Positions 1 to 5,152 of a DNA stretch of 7,171 nucleotides are shown here, one piece after another. Position 1 is the stretch's first letter. Every line of letters begins with the position of its first letter. A program made the position numbers and the translations under genes. Source of the DNA: Thermoplasmata archaeon. Lineage in GTDB: Archaea > Thermoplasmatota > Thermoplasmata > Thermoplasmatales > Thermoplasmataceae. Below the pieces are notes generated by a model. The model was not told where the DNA came from and ran no database searches. It saw nothing but the letters and a program-made list of their open reading frames with translations. The stretch covers positions 1 through 7,171 of the forward strand of contig JAJZNS010000004.1 in assembly GCA_021811635.1 (NCBI GenBank). The letters are read 5' to 3'.

Positions 1-10
1 GTTGTGAAAA

Positions 11-32
11 CATATAATAAACAGGTATAATC
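11..32 (+). promoter_or_regulatory. Candidate TATA boxes of the tRNA-Thr gene
   Basis: Two TATA-like elements precede the tRNA: CATATAATAA at 11-20 and GTATAATC at 25-32. With the usual archaeal spacing of about 26 bases to the start site, the first would give a leader of about 18 nt and the second about 6 nt. A 6-bp inverted repeat with a 3-nt loop (GCAGAA 43-48, TTCTGC 52-57) lies between them and the mature 5' end. Which box is used cannot be decided from sequence alone. Confidence 0.55.
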
Positions 33-59
33 TCTAGTCCGGGCAGAACTATTCTGCAG

Positions 60-132
60 GCCACTGTAGCTCAGGAGGTAGAGCAGCTGACTTGTAATCA
101 GCAGGTCGGGGGATCAAAACCCTCCAGTGGCT
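60..132 (+). tRNA. tRNA-Thr, anticodon UGU
   Basis: A complete cloverleaf can be folded by hand. The acceptor stem is 60-66 with 125-131 (GCCACTG/CAGTGGC, all 7 paired), followed by discriminator U at 132. The D stem is 69-72/81-84 and the anticodon stem is 86-90/98-102. The 7-nt loop CTTGTAA carries anticodon TGT at 93-95, which reads ACA and wobble-related threonine codons. The variable loop is 5 nt. The T stem is 108-112/120-124 with one G-U pair. The T loop is ATCAAAA, so the usual T at position 54 is A. There is no intron, and CCA is not encoded. A U discriminator fits archaeal tRNA-Thr. Confidence 0.97.
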
Positions 133-144
133 TACGACAGGAAC

Positions 145-161
145 TTTTCAATTTATTTTTT
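145..161 (+). terminator. T-rich terminator after tRNA-Thr
   Basis: TTTT at 145-148 and a broken run TTTATTTTTT at 152-161 begin 13 nt after the tRNA 3' end. Archaeal RNA polymerase terminates on such oligo-T stretches in the non-template strand without needing a hairpin. The position and strand fit this tRNA gene. Confidence 0.6.
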
Positions 162-501
162 CACTGGGAAACTGTTCTGTCATTCAGGAGGAGGCCCGCA
201 GGAAACATGAAAAGATCCAGCAGTTTCCTTCTGCTTCCACACAAACTATGTCTTACAGTCGCAGTCATGTGAGTTTGCGTTATTCTGGAATATTCCATCC
301 GGTTTTTCCTTTTCCCGATCCCATTTAAAATACCGGACTTGCGCAGCAACGTCTCATGCAATTTAAAGTACGATAAATGAGGAATTGCCTCAGCCAGAGT
401 CCAAGTATATGCAGAAATGCCAAACCACCGGCCCGTGGATGAGCAACGGTCATTCGCACCTATAGAATTCGCCGGAAATACGCGCTGGTTGGAGAGAACG
501 G
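162..501. other. Intergenic stretch, nothing recognised
   Basis: This gap lies between the tRNA terminator and the stop of the 112-residue gene. The only open frame of note is a TTG-started 66-codon frame on the - strand (161-361) with no TATA box or Shine-Dalgarno at a useful distance and an unremarkable, Arg/Ser-rich product. I do not call it a gene. I found no C/D-box pair, repeat array or tRNA-like fold. Confidence 0.5.
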
Positions 502-840
502 TTATGATACAGTTGCGCCAATGTTATCTGCGACCTGTTTTATGCCTTCAAGAATACGTTCCTCAACTTTGTCTCCTGCACCCATCCTTATGTTGAAAAT
601 TCCGGATCCACCGCCAACTCGCCCAAAATCAATTTTCTGATCGTACCCGTTATAGAAAGAAGCCAGCACAAAGCCTATAGTGTCATTGGACCTGAAGAAA
701 TAAACCGTTCCTGCCATATTCAATACTTCAACATTGCCAGATTTGTAGGTTTTTGAATGCACTACATTCTGCACGCAATTGCTGAATGCTCGTGATAGAT
801 CTTCAGGATCTATCCTCTTTGATACGGTGATGCTGATCAT
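502..840 (-). CDS. Conserved-looking small alpha/beta protein, possibly DUF6054-like
   Basis: The product is about 112 residues with no signal peptide or membrane segment, so it is probably cytoplasmic. The apparent layout is an N-terminal strand and helix, a central set of beta strands (about residues 35-72), a glycine-rich turn GGGSG near 76-80, a GAG near 87-89, and a C-terminal amphipathic helix. From memory this resembles DUF6054, with a Ser-x-x-Tyr region, an aromatic/Arg strand, then GGGxG and GA. I could not search to confirm it, and the biochemical role is unknown. ATG at 840 is preferred over an adjacent GTG at 843 because the TATA box is centred about 26 bases upstream, which predicts a leaderless mRNA. 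The gene follows the dehydrogenase by about 50 bases on the same strand but has its own promoter. It ends in TAA. Confidence 0.72.
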   Translation of the reverse strand: MISITVSKRIDPEDLSRAFSNCVQNVVHSKTYKSGNVEVLNMAGTVYFFRSNDTIGFVLASFYNGYDQKIDFGRVGGGSGIFNIRMGAGDKVEERILEGIKQVADNIGATVS

Positions 841-861
841 CACGATTGCAGCGGTCTTAGG

Positions 862-871
862 AATATAAATT
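862..871 (-). promoter_or_regulatory. TATA box of the 112-residue gene
   Basis: On the - strand this reads AATTTATATT. It sits between the dehydrogenase stop (892) and the start at 840. The box centre is about 26 bases before the ATG, the spacing expected if transcription starts at the A of the start codon. The gene is therefore probably transcribed on its own as a leaderless message, with possible read-through from the dehydrogenase. Confidence 0.6.
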
Positions 872-891
872 TACGTTTATCATCAGGCGCT

Positions 892-1689
892 TCACATCAG
901 CAGCCTTCCCCCGTCCACGATGACAAGGCCCCCAGTCATGTAATCCGATGCATGGGATGCGAGGAAAACCGCCACCTTTGCTATGTCATCCGGGGTTCCC
1001 ATCCTGCCAAGAGGAATCTGGCTGACAAATGCCCTCATCATCTTATCCCGTTCCTCAGCGCTCATGCTTGCCATCGAAGCGGGGGTCGTCCCCTCAGTGT
1101 TTATCCCTCCGGGGGCTATAGCATTCACAAGAATTCCATGTTTTGCAACCTCAAGCGCAAAATTCTTCGTGAACATGAGGACGCCACCCTTAGACGCATC
1201 ATATGCGGCCAGTCCGGCATATGAGGGATGCACACTGTCAATGGAGGCAATGTTCACTATTTTTCCCTTGATCTTCTGATCGATCATAAGTCTTGCAGCG
1301 GCCTTGCAGGTGAATGCCATTGCACGGAGGTTAATTCTGTAAACCCTGTCGAACAGTTCTTCACTCATTTCCAGCATTGGCGACATTGGATATATGCCTG
1401 CATTGTTCACAAGGACGTCAATTCCCCCGTAATGATCAATCATGCTTTTCATCATAGCTTCCGGCGCACTGTCGTTAAGCAGATCAACCTCGGTAACCGA
1501 TATATTCTGTCTAAGGGTTGAGGCTAGGCTTTTGATATATTTTGTGGCAGGATCGGTTACTCTGTCTGCAATCAGTACCTTTGCGCCGCCTTCAACAAAC
1601 CTCTTCACTATACCCATACCTATGCCCATCGAACCGCCAGTCACCAGGGCCCTCATCCCGGAGACTGAGAATATATCCATGCCAGTCAT
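892..1689 (-). CDS. Classical short-chain dehydrogenase/reductase (SDR), substrate unassigned
   Basis: This is a 265-residue cytosolic NAD(P)-dependent oxidoreductase of normal classical SDR length. Numbered from the ATG at 1689, it has the dinucleotide-binding TGGSMGIG (17-24), Asp42 at the end of beta-2 (suggesting NAD over NADP), Asp69 for adenine contact, NNAG (95-98), and a catalytic set Ser149, Tyr163 and Lys167 (YDASK). The PGG segment after beta-6 is present, and the C-terminal VDGG is typical. The family includes sugar dehydrogenases, 3-hydroxyacyl and 3-oxoacyl-ACP reductases and others. Nothing here fixes the substrate. I chose ATG 1689 because GGTG lies 5 nt upstream; GTG 1695 and ATG 1680 are alternatives, and family alignment would also suit 1680. 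The gene is transcribed alone or with the small gene downstream. Confidence 0.93.
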   Translation of the reverse strand: MTGMDIFSVSGMRALVTGGSMGIGMGIVKRFVEGGAKVLIADRVTDPATKYIKSLASTLRQNISVTEVDLLNDSAPEAMMKSMIDHYGGIDVLVNNAGIYPMSPMLEMSEELFDRVYRINLRAMAFTCKAAARLMIDQKIKGKIVNIASIDSVHPSYAGLAAYDASKGGVLMFTKNFALEVAKHGILVNAIAPGGINTEGTTPASMASMSAEERDKMMRAFVSQIPLGRMGTPDDIAKVAVFLASHASDYMTGGLVIVDGGRLLM

Positions 1690-1721
1690 TCTCACACCAG
1701 AATGACAAACCCGGTGCCGGT

Positions 1722-1740
1722 AATAAGATTATAACCTTAT
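1722..1740 (-). promoter_or_regulatory. Promoter (TATA box) of the SDR gene
   Basis: On the - strand the core is GGTTATAATC, centred near 1731. That predicts a start site near 1705 and a leader of about 16 nt, enough to hold the GGTG Shine-Dalgarno before ATG 1689. A 5-bp inverted repeat (ATAAG 1723-1727, CTTAT 1736-1740) brackets the box. It might be an operator but is short enough to be chance. Confidence 0.5.
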
Positions 1741-2103
1741 CTGTATGCAACAGTCGACCCGGGTAGGGAAATACGGCATCCTGCCAAGCAATTCCTCTTT
1801 ATTGTGAATCTATTCCAGGATTCCTGCATCACGCTTAACGTCCACAGCTGGGAATTACGGACTTTGAATACAAGACTTCAGTGCATCCTGCTCTATCTTA
1901 TGGGGTTGAATATGAATGTCGACCCTATATGCCAGGACGTGGTGGGAGTAGGGCGATAGCTTTTTCAGGCGATCCCGGGCTTTGGTAATGTAGCCGCGGA
2001 ATCAGGTTCCCAGCAATCACCGGTTTGTACAATTGCAAGCATCCCAAAATCCAAAGAAGGATACAAAATGCCTGCACCTTCATATGTTGGGAGGTTAGTA
2101 AAA
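1741..2103. other. Intergenic stretch without a convincing gene
   Basis: The gap lies between the SDR promoter and the CoA transferase stop. A + strand frame stays open from 1735 to a TAG at 1957-1959 but has no ATG until 1900, no promoter and no recognised family. On the - strand a GTG frame (1925-2110) overlaps the CoA transferase stop. Its internal ATG would give a hydrophobic N-terminus, but its codon use and composition do not look like a gene. Neither is called. No strong T-rich terminator follows the CoA transferase; only a TTTT lies just after its stop and another about 35 bases on. Confidence 0.45.
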
Positions 2104-3723
2104 TCAGCACGTCCAGCCGTCCAGGAGCTTACCGAGATCGTATTCCTTCAGGTCATCACTCACTTCCGGACTGAACTCCATTCTTCCAAGTATGTCCCTG
2201 TCTATGTCGACTCCGGGAGCGACTTCCTCAAGGACAAGGTGTCCATTTTTGAGCCGGAACATCGCCCTTTCCGTGACGTAGAAGATATCCTGGCCATTCT
2301 TCACGGCTTCCCTTCCACTGAAGAACCTCTTTTCCACCTTCTTTACGAATTTGTTTATGGGCCCGTCCTTCTCTATCACCAGCTTTCCGTCCTGGACCTG
2401 GTACTGGCCATGTCCCGCAGTGAAAGTGCCTGTGAAGAAGGTCCTTGGCGCACCTTCTGCGATCACCGGGAACCCTCCAGGACCGGTAAGTTTGGTCGGG
2501 AGGTATGAAGAATTAACTCCACCGCTTTCTTCCACCTGCAGGAAGCCAAGGGCAGCAGCGTCGATTATTCCGCCTTCGTAGTTCGAAAACATGTCTGGGA
2601 TCGTTGACAGGGCAAACGAGCCGAAGGAAACACCAAAATCAACACCTCCAAGGGCAAGGCCGCCCCAGGGTCCTGACTCGACCACTGTGATTATCCTGTC
2701 AGACAGTTTTGCCTGTTCAAGCATGGACGATATGGAAGAAGGAATTCCCACCCCAAGGTTTATCAGCAACGGTTCGCCCTTTTCCCTGCAAAGTTCCACC
2801 ATGGCGGCAAGCACCCTTCGTGCGGCTATCACCTGGTCTATGGTCTTTGCGGTCTCCGTGGACTTCAGCAGTGATTGCGGGAGAACCTCGCCCGGCAGCT
2901 TTAGGGATGCCCGGGGGTCATACTCGAAGCTCGTGGACTGCCAGTGGTATTTTGCCGGAGAATAAACAACCTGGTCAACCAGCGGGTAAGGAACCTCAAC
3001 CTGCCTTGGGTTCATTATCCCGTTTTCCAGTATCCGTTTAACCTGTGCAATGACCATGCCTCTGCCGGGCATAGCCTTTGTGGCCTGGGCAATGCTCAGG
3101 ACGGTGCCCCTGATCGCCTCATCCTCCATGGTCAGATTACCCAGCTTATCCGAAGAAGTAACACGGATGAGCGCAAACTCCGGCTTTGGCGCCCTGTAAA
3201 GTAGGTACTCGTGGTTGTCAATGGGCATTAGAGTGATCCTGCACTCCCTGTCCTCCTTTGCCCGATCGTTGAGTGCCCCGCCGTCATTTCTTGGATCCAG
3301 GAATGTGTCAATGCCTATTTTTGTCAGGAGCCCGGGTCTACCAGAAGCAATTTCCCGGAACCAGTATACGGTAACGCCAATCGGCCAACCGTAAATGGCA
3401 AGTTTATTGTCTATGGTGGCCTTCTGCAGCCACGGGGAAAAACCAAGAAACGGTATCAGCATACCCCTGATGAAGTCAAAGTCTCCCCGCTGGTATATCT
3501 CTGAAAAAACGGAATCGAGAGCACGCCCCGGGGCAGCGGGCAGTGCATCTGTTTCGATGAAAATAGACCTCGGGTGCCCCGTATCCTTGAATCTCTTGTA
3601 AAGGCCCATGATCAGGTATTCCGGTGTAGTTGCCATGTTAAAGCCCGAAATAGCCACCACCGCGCGGTCAGGAATGGAGGAAACGAGTGATACATCTGCA
3701 CTGTCTGTCGATATTTTATTCAT
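2104..3723 (-). CDS. Family I CoA transferase, fused alpha/beta subunits (acetate/propionate or 3-ketoacid type, COG4670-like)
   Basis: This 539-residue cytosolic enzyme moves CoA from an acyl-CoA to a free carboxylic acid through a glutamyl-CoA thioester. It contains both halves of the family in one chain. The alpha half (about 1-285) has SGFNMATTPEYL at 26-37, GLLTKIGIDTFLDPR at 131-145 and a GNLTMEDEA segment. The beta half (about 295-539) has the catalytic-Glu motif ESGPWGG with Glu349, then GGVN at 401-404 and GTFTAGHG at 432-439. Length and motifs match propionate CoA transferase and E. coli YdiF, so it appears intact. The acid pair used cannot be read from sequence; roles in branched-chain, propionate or acetoacetate metabolism are possible. 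ATG 3723 is chosen over an upstream TTG (3738) because GGAG sits 6 nt before it. The gene has its own promoter, and no partner gene adjoins it. Confidence 0.93.
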   Translation of the reverse strand: MNKISTDSADVSLVSSIPDRAVVAISGFNMATTPEYLIMGLYKRFKDTGHPRSIFIETDALPAAPGRALDSVFSEIYQRGDFDFIRGMLIPFLGFSPWLQKATIDNKLAIYGWPIGVTVYWFREIASGRPGLLTKIGIDTFLDPRNDGGALNDRAKEDRECRITLMPIDNHEYLLYRAPKPEFALIRVTSSDKLGNLTMEDEAIRGTVLSIAQATKAMPGRGMVIAQVKRILENGIMNPRQVEVPYPLVDQVVYSPAKYHWQSTSFEYDPRASLKLPGEVLPQSLLKSTETAKTIDQVIAARRVLAAMVELCREKGEPLLINLGVGIPSSISSMLEQAKLSDRIITVVESGPWGGLALGGVDFGVSFGSFALSTIPDMFSNYEGGIIDAAALGFLQVEESGGVNSSYLPTKLTGPGGFPVIAEGAPRTFFTGTFTAGHGQYQVQDGKLVIEKDGPINKFVKKVEKRFFSGREAVKNGQDIFYVTERAMFRLKNGHLVLEEVAPGVDIDRDILGRMEFSPEVSDDLKEYDLGKLLDGWTC

Positions 3724-3747
3724 GGGCCTCTCCGGCAAATCTCAGCG

Positions 3748-3778
3748 CTTATAATTAACCTTAAACCTATCATATAAG
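3748..3778 (-). promoter_or_regulatory. Promoter of the CoA transferase gene
   Basis: On the - strand TTATATG (3771-3777) is the best TATA box. It puts the start site near 3749 and gives a leader of about 26 nt with room for the GGAG Shine-Dalgarno. A second AT-rich element, TTAATTATAAG (3749-3759), would instead give an almost leaderless message lacking that site. The first therefore fits better. Confidence 0.5.
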
Positions 3779-3779
3779 C

Positions 3780-3792
3780 AAAGGATTCCTTT
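3780..3792. promoter_or_regulatory. Candidate operator: 13-bp palindrome next to the CoA transferase TATA box
   Basis: AAAGGA (3780-3785) and TCCTTT (3787-3792) are perfect inverted repeats around one base. Seen from the CoA transferase the site lies directly upstream of the TATA box, where the BRE and TFB would sit. A bound regulator here could block or aid initiation. No regulator is known; this is inferred from symmetry and position. Confidence 0.3.
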
Positions 3793-3837
3793 CCAGGCAG
3801 GGAGATATTCGGCTCAGAAAAATGCATACCTTGGCCG

Positions 3838-3859
3838 ATTAAATTTAATACTCAAGTAT
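3838..3859 (+). promoter_or_regulatory. Candidate promoter with overlapping palindromes, upstream of the protease
   Basis: ATTAAATTTAAT (3838-3849) is a perfect 12-bp palindrome and includes the only good TATA-like sequence on the + strand before the protease. It is followed by a second palindrome, ATACT-CA-AGTAT (3848-3859). The predicted start site is about 3872-3876, just before an ATG at 3878 and about 205 bases before the protease start. No TATA-like box lies at 25-30 bases before 4079, so the protease message probably starts here and has a long leader. Confidence 0.4.
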
Positions 3860-4078
3860 CAATTGTGACCAGTCCCAATGAATAGTATCTGCGATCTAAT
3901 GAGCCGATACGACGACGTGGGACTAAAGATTGCAGCGTCTTATGGGCTCCGGACAGAGCACCCGGTGGGAACCCGGGCTGTGACTATCCGATCAGCGACC
4001 TGCAAAGAAGTCCCCAGCGGGTCACGGAACAGGAAACGTGAATGATTCCGGTTAGTCTGGGGAAAAATACCGCTTGAA
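3860..4078 (+). other. Long 5' leader of the protease gene, possibly structured
   Basis: Several stems can be drawn by hand: GAGCC 3901-3905 with GGCTC 3945-3949; CCCGG 3961-3965 with CCGGG 3973-3977; GACCTGC 3997-4003 with GCGGGTC 4017-4023 (one G-U); CTGTGAC 3978-3984 with GTCACGG 4021-4027 (one G-U, excludes the previous one); CGGAA 4025-4029 with TTCCG 4046-4050; and CCCCAG 4012-4017 with CTGGGG 4057-4062. They do not match RNase P RNA, SRP RNA or the TPP riboswitch as I know them. Short stems like these are expected by chance in a GC-rich 200-base stretch, so the case for a functional RNA is weak. Confidence 0.25.
3878..4045 (+). CDS. Possible small ORF (55 codons) upstream of and in frame with the protease; unrecognised
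   Basis: The ATG lies about 30 bases after the TATA-like element, so a leaderless start is possible. The product would be basic and soluble, with a likely helix at the N-terminus (around residues 3-24), two cysteines (5 and 43) and an Arg/Lys-rich tail. I recognise no family. In favour: 36 of 55 first codon positions are purines and third positions are about 58% G/C, as expected for a coding frame. Against: several CGA/CGG arginine codons, short length, and a GC-rich sequence that could instead be a structured leader. The stop TGA (4043-4045) is in the same frame as the protease ATG at 4079, with eleven sense codons between. It could be a small protein, a leader peptide, or no gene at all. 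Confidence 0.3.
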   Translation: MNSICDLMSRYDDVGLKIAASYGLRTEHPVGTRAVTIRSATCKEVPSGSRNRKRE

Positions 4079-5152
4079 ATGGAAACGAATCTGACAGGGA
4101 AGGTCAAGTCCAAGGAACTCGGCATTGTCGAGGAGACGGTCAACAGGTACATAGTGACGTATGAGGCTCACGTCAGCCCTGTCACGGTTATATTTTTCTA
4201 TTTGGAAGCAGATAACCCGGATTTCTCTGAGAAGTTTGACGAGCTGAGGAAGGAACTCGTACCAATGGGTTTCATTCCATTCGTGAACCATGACGGCGAA
4301 AACAGCATAACGGTAACAAAGAGGCCGCCCGTCAACTACAGGGGAAACATCGTAAACATCGTGCTTTTTGCGCTTACACTCGTCTCCACGATATATGTGG
4401 GCACCATTTATTCGTACTCTTATGCCACAAGCGATATTATGAGGGTTGTTTACGGTTTCCTCTTTTTCTCTGCACCGCTGATGCTGATCCTTGGTCTTCA
4501 TGAACTTGGCCATTACTTCGTTGCGAGACGATACAATGTGAAGGCCTCATTTCCATTTTTCATACCATTCCCCCTGACGATAGGCACATTCGGAGCCTTT
4601 ATCTCGCTTCGCGATCCAATACCAAACAAACGTGCGATGACAGAGATAGGGGCAGCGGGGCCGATCGTCGGATTCATGACATCCCTTCCCCTGCTTTTCG
4701 TGGCCAATTATCTGCAGGGAGTCATTCATCCAGTTCTTGCGCAGACGCCAAGCTTTACACTGAACTTTCCATTGATATACAAGCTGATTGGGCTGAATTC
4801 TCTCCCTGCCGCAAACGTATTCCCCATGGTTTTCTCCGTGTGGGTCGGCATTTTCGCCACAGCCATGAATTTGCTTCCCGTCAGCCAGCTGGACGGAGGC
4901 CACATAATAAGAGGGGTCATGGGAAAAGCCTCAAACTACGTGGGTTATATCATAGTCATGCTCCTGATTGGCATATCATTCATCTACAACTATGACGGCT
5001 GGCTGTTTCTGGCACTGTTTGTCATAATAATGGGGGTATCGCATCCACCACCGCTAGATGACTATACCAAACTCAGATGGATCGATGTGGGTATAGGTGC
5101 TTTGGCTCTGTTCATGTTCATCGTGTCGTTCACGCCAATTCCCATTTCATGA
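4079..5152 (+). CDS. Site-2 protease family membrane metalloprotease (peptidase M50)
   Basis: This 357-residue integral membrane zinc protease is expected to cut transmembrane segments of substrate proteins within the bilayer. A soluble N-terminal alpha/beta domain (about 1-87) is typical of archaeal and EGY-like members. Hydrophobic segments follow at roughly 90-111, 121-140, 156-178, 190-212, 246-267, 287-303, 307-320 and 336-352. The zinc ligands are in HELGH (141-145) at the end of a membrane helix. The third ligand motif is NLLPVSQLDGGH (264-275) with Asp272. GAAGPIVGF (191-199) is the conserved loop. Active residues are all present and the length is normal. The ATG at 4079 is the first start codon after an in-frame TGA, and no clear Shine-Dalgarno precedes it. 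The substrate and any linked sigma-like or membrane-bound regulator are unknown. No partner adjoins it; the 3' end meets the MFS gene tail to tail. Confidence 0.94.
   Translation: METNLTGKVKSKELGIVEETVNRYIVTYEAHVSPVTVIFFYLEADNPDFSEKFDELRKELVPMGFIPFVNHDGENSITVTKRPPVNYRGNIVNIVLFALTLVSTIYVGTIYSYSYATSDIMRVVYGFLFFSAPLMLILGLHELGHYFVARRYNVKASFPFFIPFPLTIGTFGAFISLRDPIPNKRAMTEIGAAGPIVGFMTSLPLLFVANYLQGVIHPVLAQTPSFTLNFPLIYKLIGLNSLPAANVFPMVFSVWVGIFATAMNLLPVSQLDGGHIIRGVMGKASNYVGYIIVMLLIGISFIYNYDGWLFLALFVIIMGVSHPPPLDDYTKLRWIDVGIGALALFMFIVSFTPIPIS
5147..5152. other. Shared stop-codon palindrome of two convergent genes
   Basis: The palindrome TCATGA supplies Ser-TGA to the protease on the + strand and Ser-TGA to the MFS gene on the - strand. 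The two coding regions overlap by exactly these 6 bp. There is no intergenic space, so any terminators must lie inside the opposing genes, and the 3' ends of the two mRNAs must be complementary. Confidence 0.95.

Noticed and set aside
161..361. 66-codon open frame on the - strand after the tRNA
   Set aside because: It has a TTG start, no promoter or Shine-Dalgarno at a useful distance, an unremarkable composition, and it runs into the tRNA terminator.
805..885. C/D-box sRNA suggested by TGATGAT and GTGATGATC on the - strand
   Set aside because: There is no CTGA D or D' box at the required 10-14 base spacing. The motifs are explained by the SDR 3' end and the start of the next gene.
1925..2110. 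61-codon GTG-started frame on the - strand overlapping the CoA transferase stop
   Set aside because: The overlap suggested translational coupling and the internal ATG gives a hydrophobic N-terminus, but there is no Shine-Dalgarno, no known family and no gene-like codon pattern.
2068..2508. 146-codon + strand frame inside the CoA transferase gene
   Set aside because: It is antisense to a gene with clear family motifs, and its translation resembles nothing.
3723..3738. TTG at 3738 as the CoA transferase start
   Set aside because: The ATG at 3723 has GGAG six bases upstream. Using the TTG would put that Shine-Dalgarno inside the coding region and add residues before the usual family N-terminus.
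3880..4065. RNase P RNA, SRP RNA or TPP riboswitch in the protease leader
   Set aside because: The hallmark conserved blocks of each (GGAAAGTCC-type core, helix 8 GGAAGG-type loop, CTGAGA/ACCTGAT) are absent.
3940..4152. 70-codon - strand frame across the protease leader and start
   Set aside because: It overlaps the protease N-terminal coding region antisense and has no promoter, so it is a shadow frame.
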